Source: Streptomyces sp. GESEQ-35 (GTDB lineage: Bacteria > Actinomycetota > Actinomycetes > Streptomycetales > Streptomycetaceae). Taken from it: 64,000 nt of DNA. The notes under the pieces are model-generated. The model saw nothing but the letters and a program-made list of their open reading frames with translations, was not told the DNA's origin and made no database searches. Shown piece after piece: positions 30,696-39,000 of this stretch (its first letter is position 1; each line of letters starts with the position of its first letter). The position numbers were made by a program, and so were the translations under genes. Where the stretch lies: NCBI RefSeq assembly GCF_017948485.1, contig NZ_JAFFSX010000001.1, positions 496,001-560,000 on the forward strand. Direction: 5' to 3'.

Positions 30696-33600
30696 TCAGT
30701 TGTCGCCGAGCGCCAGTTGCACGAGGTCGTCGACGTTCAGCTCGGCGATCGCCCTCTCCTCATCGGCGTCGTCCATCGCGCCGTTCTCCGGTGCGCCGTC
30801 GCCGAGGGCGACCAGCTGGACCAGGGCATCCATCAGTCCGGCTGCCCGGAACCGGGCCAGCGGGAGCGATACGAGTGCGTGCCGCAGCCGCTCTTCGTCC
30901 ACGTCCGGGCCGGTCGCGCCGCCGTCCGGCACCAGTTCGGTGTGCAGGTGGCGGGCAAGGGCCTGCGGGTTCGGGTAGTCGAAGACCAGGGTGGCGGGAA
31001 GTTTCAGCCCCGTTGCCGCGCGCAGTCGGTTGCGCAGTTCCACGGACGTGAGCGAGTCGAATCCGGTGTCCTTGAACGCCGTGTCCGCCCGGACCCCGTC
31101 GGGTCCGGCGTGCCCGAGCACGACGGCGGCCTGGGTGCGCACCAGGTCGACGAGGACCTTCTCCTGCTCGGCGGCGGGGAGCCCGGCAAGTCGGCGCAGC
31201 AGCTCGCCGTCCGTGGCGGATCCCGTCCGTGCCGACTGCCGGCCCGAGCGGACCAGGCCGCGCAGCATGTGCGGCACGGCGCCGCCCGCCGCCGCTTCGG
31301 CCCGCACTCCGCGCAGATCCAGCTTGGCGGGCACCAGGAGCGACCGCGCGGACCCCACGGCGGCGTCGAACAGTTCCATGCCCTCTGCGAGGGGCATCGC
31401 CTGGAGGCCGCCGCGCCGGCTCATCCGGGACCGGGTGAGGTCGTCGGTGTTGGCCGCCATGCCGTCGGTCTGATCCCACAGACCCCAGGCCAGTGAGAGC
31501 CCGGGCAGGCCGGCCGCCCGGCGGCTTGCCATCAGGCCGTCGAGATAGGCGTTGGCCGCCGCGTAACTGCCGCTGCCCGCACCCATGAAGACGGCCGACA
31601 CGGAGGAGTAGACGACGAACGCGTCCAGCTCCAGGCCACGCGTGAGCGCGTCGAGGTGGCGTACCGCATCCACCTTCGGCGCGAACACCCTCGCCAAGCG
31701 CTCGGGAGTGAGTGTTCCCACCACTCCGGCGTCCAGGACACCGGCCGTGTGCACCACGGCGCGCAGGGGGTGTCCGTCGGGAACGGAGGCCAGCAGGGCC
31801 TGCGCCTGGTCGCGGTCGGACACGTCGCAGGCCACGACCGACACGGCCGCGCCCTGCTCGGTGAGCTCGGCGACCAGCTCCTGAGCGCCCTCGGCGTCCG
31901 GGCCGCGACGGCTGGCCAGCAGGAGGTGTCGTACGCCGTATCGGGTGACCAGATGCCTGGCCGCCAGCGCGCCCAGCGATCCGGTGCCGCCCGTGATCAG
32001 AACCGTCCCCTCCGGGCCGAACACCGCCGTCGCGTCCAGGATCTGGCCGTCGGCGCGGGCGAGCCGAGGTGCCGACAGTGCCGTGCCACGGACCGCCACC
32101 TGCGGCTCGCCGCAGGCCAGCACGGCGCTCAGGGCGGCTGCCGGTCCGTCGCCAGACGCCGGGTCGGTGTCCAGGAGGACGATCCGGTCCGGGTTCTCGG
32201 CCTGCGCGGCACGCACCAGACCCCACACCGCCGCACCGGCCGGGTCGGTCACCGCGCCGTCGCCGGCGGGCACCGCACCCCGGGTCACCACGACGAGGCG
32301 CGACTCCTCGAGCCCGGCTGTGGTCAGCCACGCCTGCACCACGCCCAACACCCGGGAAGTCAGGGCGAGTACGTCGTCCCCGACGGCTTCCAGCAGTGCC
32401 ACCGTGGGAACCTCGGCCCGCGCGGCCAGGGCCTCGACCTCGTCCGCGCCGGCGACCGGCGCCCACGACGGCGCAGGCGCGAAGTCCTGGGCCAGGGGCA
32501 GTTCGGTCCAGTCCACCTGGAACAGCGATTCGGTAGCCGTCGTGCCACCGGACCTCGCCAGCTGCTCGGCGGACAGCGCCCGCATCACCAGCGAGTCGGC
32601 CGACAACACCAGGCCGCCGGCCTCGTCCGCCGCCTGAAGCGACATGGCGTCGGACCCACTGGGCAGCAGGCGTACCAGCAGCACCGAGGCACCCGCGGCG
32701 TGCAGCACCAGGCCGTTCCAGTCGAGCGGTTGGCGCACCAGGTCGCTCTCCGCCGTCGCGTCACTGAATGTGTGGGCGTGCAGGGCGGCGTCGAGCAGCG
32801 CGGGGTGGATACCGAACTTCGCCGCGTCCTTGCGCTGTTCCACGGGCAGGGCGACCTCGGCGAAGAGTTCCTCTCCGCGCCGCCACACCGCGCGCACGCC
32901 CTGGAACGCCGGGCCGTACTCATAGCCCCGCGCGACCAGACCGGAGTAGATGTCGCCGACCTCAACGGATTCCGCGCCGGGCGGCGGCCAGGCGGCGAAG
33001 TCGAACTCGGCCGCAGGGGGTGCGGACGTGGCCGACAGGAGCCCGGTCGCGTGGCGCGTCCATGCTTCGTCCTCGCGCCGGGAGTAGATCTCCACGGTGC
33101 GCGAACCGTGCTCGCCCGGCGCACCCACGGCGACCTGGACCCGTACGCCACCCTGCTCGGGCACGATCAGCGGCGTCTCGATCACGAGCCCTTCCAGGAC
33201 GCCGCAGCCGGCCTCGTCACCGGCACGGACGGCCAGTTCGACCAGCCCGGCTCCGGGGACGAGCACCGAACCGCCGACCGTGTGATCGGCGAGCCAGGGG
33301 TGCGACTTCAGCGACAGACGTGAGGTGAACACCAGCCCGTCGGACTGCGGCAGGTGCACGACCGCGCCGAGCAGCGGGTGATCGGCCGCGGCCTGTCCCA
33401 GCGACTCCGCGTCGGTGGCGGCCTGCGCCGTCTCCAGCCAGTAGTGCCGGTGGTCGAAGGCGTACGTCGGCAGGTCCACGGTCCCGCCAGATGGCAGCAC
33501 ACCCGTCCAGTCAACAGGCACGCCTCGGACGAACAGCTCGGCCATCGACCCCAACAGCCGCCGCAGACCGCCCTCTTCACGACGCAGGGAACCGGACACC

Positions 33601-36047
33601 ACCACATCCGTGGCGTCGTCGACGATCTCGGCGATCGGCTGGACCAGCACCGGGTGGGCGCTGACCTCGATGAAGACTCCGTGACCCTGGCGGATCAACT
33701 CGGCCACGGCCGGGCCGAAGCCGACCTGGCCACGCAGGTTGCGGTACCAGTAGCCGCCGTCCAGAACTCCGGCGTCCTGCACCCAACTGCCGGTGACGGT
33801 CGAGTAGAAGGGGAGCATCGGTGCCTGGGCGTTGATGCCGGAGAGGGTGTCGGCGAGGCTGTCGCGGATGTCCTCCACGTGCCGGGTGTGGGAGGCGTAG
33901 TCCACCGCCACCCGACGCACCCGGACACCGTCGTTCGAGAGTGCTTCGAGCGCTTCATCGAGGGCCTGGGCGTCACCGGCGATCACCACCGAGGACGGTC
34001 CGTTGACCGCCGCCACCTCGACCCGATCCGCCCACGGCACCAGCCGCGCGACCGCCTCACCTTCACTCAGCGCCACGGACGCCATGCCGCCCCGCCCCGC
34101 CAGCTGCGAAGCAATCGCCTGGCTCCGCAACGCCACCACGCGTGCCGCGTCCTGCAACGACAGCGCACCGGACACGCACGCGGCCGCGATCTCACCCTGC
34201 GAGTGACCCAGCACCGCATCCGGCAGCACACCCACCGAAGACCACACCGCCGCCAGACCCACCATCACCGCGAAACTGGCGGGCTGAACGACATCCACCC
34301 GCTCCAACTCCGCGTCACCACGCAGCACATCGACCAAAGACCAGTCGACGAACGGCTCCAACGCCGCCGCACACTCCGCGATCCGCTCCGCGAACACCGG
34401 CGACTCGTCGAGCAACTCCCGGCCCATACCCACCCATTGGGAACCCTGGCCCGGGAACACCCACACCGCCTTGCCCGGCGCCCCCGAGCCGACACTGCCG
34501 ACCGCCACCCCGGGGGCGCTCTCACCCCGAGCCAGCGCCCCCAGCCCGGCCAGCGCCTCCGCATCCGAGCCGGCCACGACCACCGCACGCTCACTCAGCA
34601 GCGCCCGGCTGGACACCAACGCCCCGGCCACACCTTCCAGCGACGCGCCGCCATCGACGAACGCCGCCAGCCGCCCGGCCTGTCCCGCCAGCGAACCCTC
34701 GCTCCGCGCCGACACCACCAACGGCACCACACCACCGGACACCGGCGGCTTCTCCGCCTCCTGAGCAGGCGCCTCCTCCAGGATCAGATGGGCATTGGTC
34801 CCACTGATCCCGAACGAGGACACGCCTGCCCGGCGCGGACGGCCGCCCGGCGACCACTCCCGCGCCTCCGTCAGCAGCTCGATGGCACCGTCCGACCAGT
34901 CCACCTTGGTCGTGGGCTGCTGCGCGTGCAGCGTCGGGGGCATCACTCCGTGCCGCAGCGCCTGCACCATCTTGATCACGCCGGCGACGCCGGCGGCGGC
35001 CTGCGTGTGGCCGATGTTCGACTTCAACGATCCCAGCCACAAAGGCTGTTCGCGTTCCCGGCCGTACGTGGCCAACAGCGCCTGCGCCTCGATCGGGTCA
35101 CCGAGGACCGTACCGGTGCCGTGCCCCTCCACGATGTCCACGTCCGCCGGGGAAATCCCGGCGTTGGCCAGCGCCTTACGGATCACCCGCTGCTGCGACG
35201 GACCGTTCGGAGCCGTCAGACCGTTGGACGCGCCGTCCTGGTTCACCGCACTGCCCCGCAGCACCGCCAGCACCCTGTGTCCACGCTCCCGAGCCACCGA
35301 AAGGCGTTCGAGGACCACCAGGCCGACGCCTTCGGACAGCACGGTGCCGTCGGCGTCGTCCGCGTACGCCTTGCAGCTGCCGTCGGCGGCCAGGCCCCGC
35401 TGCCGCGACATGCCGAGGACGCCGATCGGCGATCCCATCACGGCGACGCCGCCGGCGAGGGCCATCGAGCACTCGCCCTGCCGCAGCGCCTGCGCCGCGA
35501 GGTGCATCGCCACCAGGGAGGAGGAGCAGGCGGTGTCCACCGTGACCGCCGGGCCCTCGAAGCCGAAGACGTACGACACCCGGCCCGAGGCCACGCTTCC
35601 GGCGGTGGCGGTCGTGGCGAAGCCTTCGAGTTCCGCGGGCAGGCTGGTCAGGGACTCGACGTAGTCGTGGATGGAGACACCGGAGAAGACACCGATGTTG
35701 TCGCCCCGGGCCGCGGTCGGGTCGATGCCCGCCTGCTCCAGGGCCTCCCAGGCCGCTTCGAGGAGGAGCCGCTGTTGCGGGTCCATCGCCAGCGCCTCGC
35801 GCGGCGAGATCCCGAAGAACCCGGCGTCGAAGAGGCCGGCTCCTTCCAGGAAGCCGCCCTTGGCGGTGTACGACGTGCCCGCCTTGTCGGGGTCGGCGTC
35901 GAACAGACTGTCCAGATCCCAGCCTCGGTCGTCGGGGAAGGTGGACATGCCCTCGCGGCCTTCCCGCACCAGACGCCACAGCTCCTCGGGGTCGGTCACC
36001 CCGCCGGGCAGGCGGCACGACATGCCCACGATCGCGATGGGTTCGTC
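30696..36047 (-). other. PKS module 5: KS-AT(methylmalonyl)-DH-KR-ACP
   Basis: The KS has DTACSSS near 35530. The AT has GHSQGE (near 34200) and YASH (near 33900). The DH has HTVGGSVLVP (near 33290) and [10 protein letters not shown]. The KR has TGGTGSLG (near 31985), SYAAAN (near 31565) and LDA in place of LDD, which points away from a B-type KR and fits a retained hydroxyl. The ACP has GFDSL near 31050, then the docking segment. Part of the KR is almost identical to that of module 10. Confidence 0.85.
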
Positions 36048-39000
36048 GGGATCCGCGAGGGCGGCCGTGGCCGCGGGGGTGTCGACCGTCGCCTTGTCCC
36101 CGAGTTCCTCGCGCAGATAGCGGGCCAGGGCCGCCGGGGTCGGGTAGTCGAAGATCAGCGTGGCGGGGAGTTTCACGCCGGTCGACGCACTCAGCCGGTT
36201 GCGCAGCTCGACGGCGGTCAACGAGTCGAAGCCGATGTCGCTGAATCCCCGTGTGCCCTGCGCCAACTCGGGGCCGCTGAAGCCGAGTACGGCGCCCGCC
36301 TCGGCCTGGACGACGGACAGCAGGACGCTCTCCTGCTCGCCCTGGGACAGTCCGGCGAGCCGGCGGACCAGTGCGCTGCTGTCCCCGGCGGCCGCCCGCG
36401 CCGTGCGCCGGCCGGCGCGTACCAGGCCGCGCAGCAGATGCGGCACTCCCCCGCCGGTCTCGGCCTGGGTGCGCAGCGTCCGCAGGTCCAGCTTGATCGG
36501 CACGAGGAGTGCCTGGCCCATGTGCAGGCCGATGTCGAAGATGTGCAGGCCTTCTGCTGGCGTCAGCGCGAGGACACCGCCGCGGCTCATCCGGGCCTGG
36601 TCGACGGCGCTGAGGTGTGCGGTCAGCCCGGTGCTCTGCTCCCACAGGCCCCAGGCCAAGGACAGACCGGGCAGTCCCGCCGCGCGACGCCCCGCCATCA
36701 GCCCGTCGAGAAAGGCGTTCGCGGCCGCGTAGTTGCCCTGGCCCGCCGATCCCATGAGGGCGGCGGCGGACGAGAACACGACGAACGCGTCGAGGTTCAG
36801 GTTCCGGGTCAGCTCGTCGAGGTGGCGTACCGCGTCCACCTTGGGCGCGAACACCGCGGCGAGGCGCTCCGGGGTGAGCGTGGCGATCACTCCGTCGTCC
36901 AGCACACCGGCCAGGTGCACCACGCCGGTCAGGGGGTGTGCCTCCGGTACGGATGCCAGCAGAGCCTCGGCCTGGCTCCGCTCGGAGACGTCGCAGGCGA
37001 CCACCGAGACGGCCGCGCCCTGTTCGGTGAGCTCGGCGACCAGCTCCGGTACGCCTTCGGCGTCCGAGCCTCGGCGGCCGGCCAGGACAAGGTGGCGTAC
37101 GCCGTATCGCGCGACGAGATGCCGGGCCATGAGGCTGCCCAGGGACCCGGTACCGCCGGTGACGAGAACCGTGCCCTCCGGCTGGAACACTCCGGGCTCA
37201 TCGGGGACTTGGCCGGTGACGCGGGCGAGCCGGGGCGCGGAGAGGGTGGTTCCGCGTACGGCGATCTGCGGTTCGTCGCCGGCGAGGACCGCGCCGAGTA
37301 CGGCTGCCGGTTCGCCGTCGGTGTCGAGGAGGATGATCCGGTCCGGGTTCTCGGCCTGCGCGGCACGCACCAGACCCCACACCGCCGCACCGGCGGGGTC
37401 CGTGACCACGCCGTCACCGGCGGGCACCGCACCCCGGGTCGCCACGACGAGGCGGGACTCCCCAAGCCCGTCCGTGGCCAGCCACGCCTGTACGACGCTC
37501 AACACCCGGGAGGTCAGGGCAAGTACGTCGTCCCCCGCGGCCTCCAGAAGTGCCACCTCCGGAGCTTCCAGGGCCGCCACCTCGTCCGCCGTGGCGACCG
37601 GCACCCACGAGGGCTCCGCCCCTTGAACCGAAGGCAGTTCGGTCCACTCCACGCCGAACAGCGCGTCGCGGCTCCCGTCCTCCGCCGCGGCGTCCAGCTG
37701 GTCGGCGGAGACCGGCAGGGACACCAGCGAGTCCATCGTCACCACCAGGCCGCCGGTCTCGTCGGCGGCGTGGAACGACAGCGCGTCCGGGCCGCACGGT
37801 GCGACCCGCACCCGCAGCGCCGAGGCGCCCGCGGCATGCAGCACGAGTCCGTTCCACGCGAACGGCAGCACCTTGCGGTCGTCGTCCGGGTTGGCGAAGG
37901 CGTTGGTGTGGAGGGCGGCGTCGAGGAGCGCCGGGTGGATGCCGTACTTGCCTGCTTCTTCGCGCTGTTCCTCGGGCAGGGCGACCTCGGCGAAGACCTC
38001 CTCGCCGCGCCGCCACACCGCCCGCACGCCCTGGAAGGCGGGACCGTAGGCGTAGCCGCGCTCGACCAGGCCGCTGTAGAAGTTCTCGACGTCGACCGGC
38101 TGGGCACCCGGCGGCGGCCACGCGGCGAAGTCGAAATCGGCTGTCTGGGCCGGCGCCGCGGCCGCCAGGAGTCCGGTGGCGTGCCGTGTCCACCCGTCCG
38201 TGCCGCCCTCGCCGGCGGCGTCCTCCCGCAGGGAGTACACGTCCACGGTGCGCGAGCCGGTCGCGCCGGGTCCGCTCACCGCGACCTGGACGCGTACTCC
38301 GCCGCGCTCGGGCAGCACCAACGGCGCCTCGATCACGAGCTCTTCCAGGACGCCGTAGCCGAACTCGTCGCCGGCCCGCACGGCGAGATCGACGTACGCC
38401 GTGCCGGGGACGATGACGACACCGCCGATCGCGTGCCCGGCGAGCCAGGGGTGCGTCTGAAGGGACAGGCGTGAGGTGAAGACCAGCCCGTCGGACTGCG
38501 GCAGCCGCACCACGGCGCCGAGCAGCGGGTGATCGGCCCCGGCCAGTCCCAGCGACGCCGAGTCCGTGGCCGAGCCGCCCATCCGAATCCAGTAGTGCTG
38601 CTGGTCGAAGGCGTACGTCGGCAGCTCCACGTGTGCCGACGTGGCCCCGGCGGGCAGCATCCCTGCCCAGTCCACGGGCACGCCGCGCACGAACAGTTCG
38701 GCCATCGAGGCCAGCAGCCGCCGCGGACCGCCCTCCTGGCGCCGCAGCGAACCGGTCACCACCGTGTCCGTGTCGCCCTCGGCGTCGTCGACGATCCCGG
38801 TGATCGGCTGGACCAGCACCGGGTGCGCACTGACCTCCACGAAGGCGCCGTGGCCCTGGCCGAGGAGGTCGACCACGGCAGGCCCGAACTTCACCTGGCC
38901 GCGCAGGTTGCGGTACCAGTAGCCGCCGTCCAGGACGCCGGCGTCCTCGACCCAGCCGCTCGTGACGGTCGAGTAGAAGGGAATCGCCGGCGCCTGGGCG

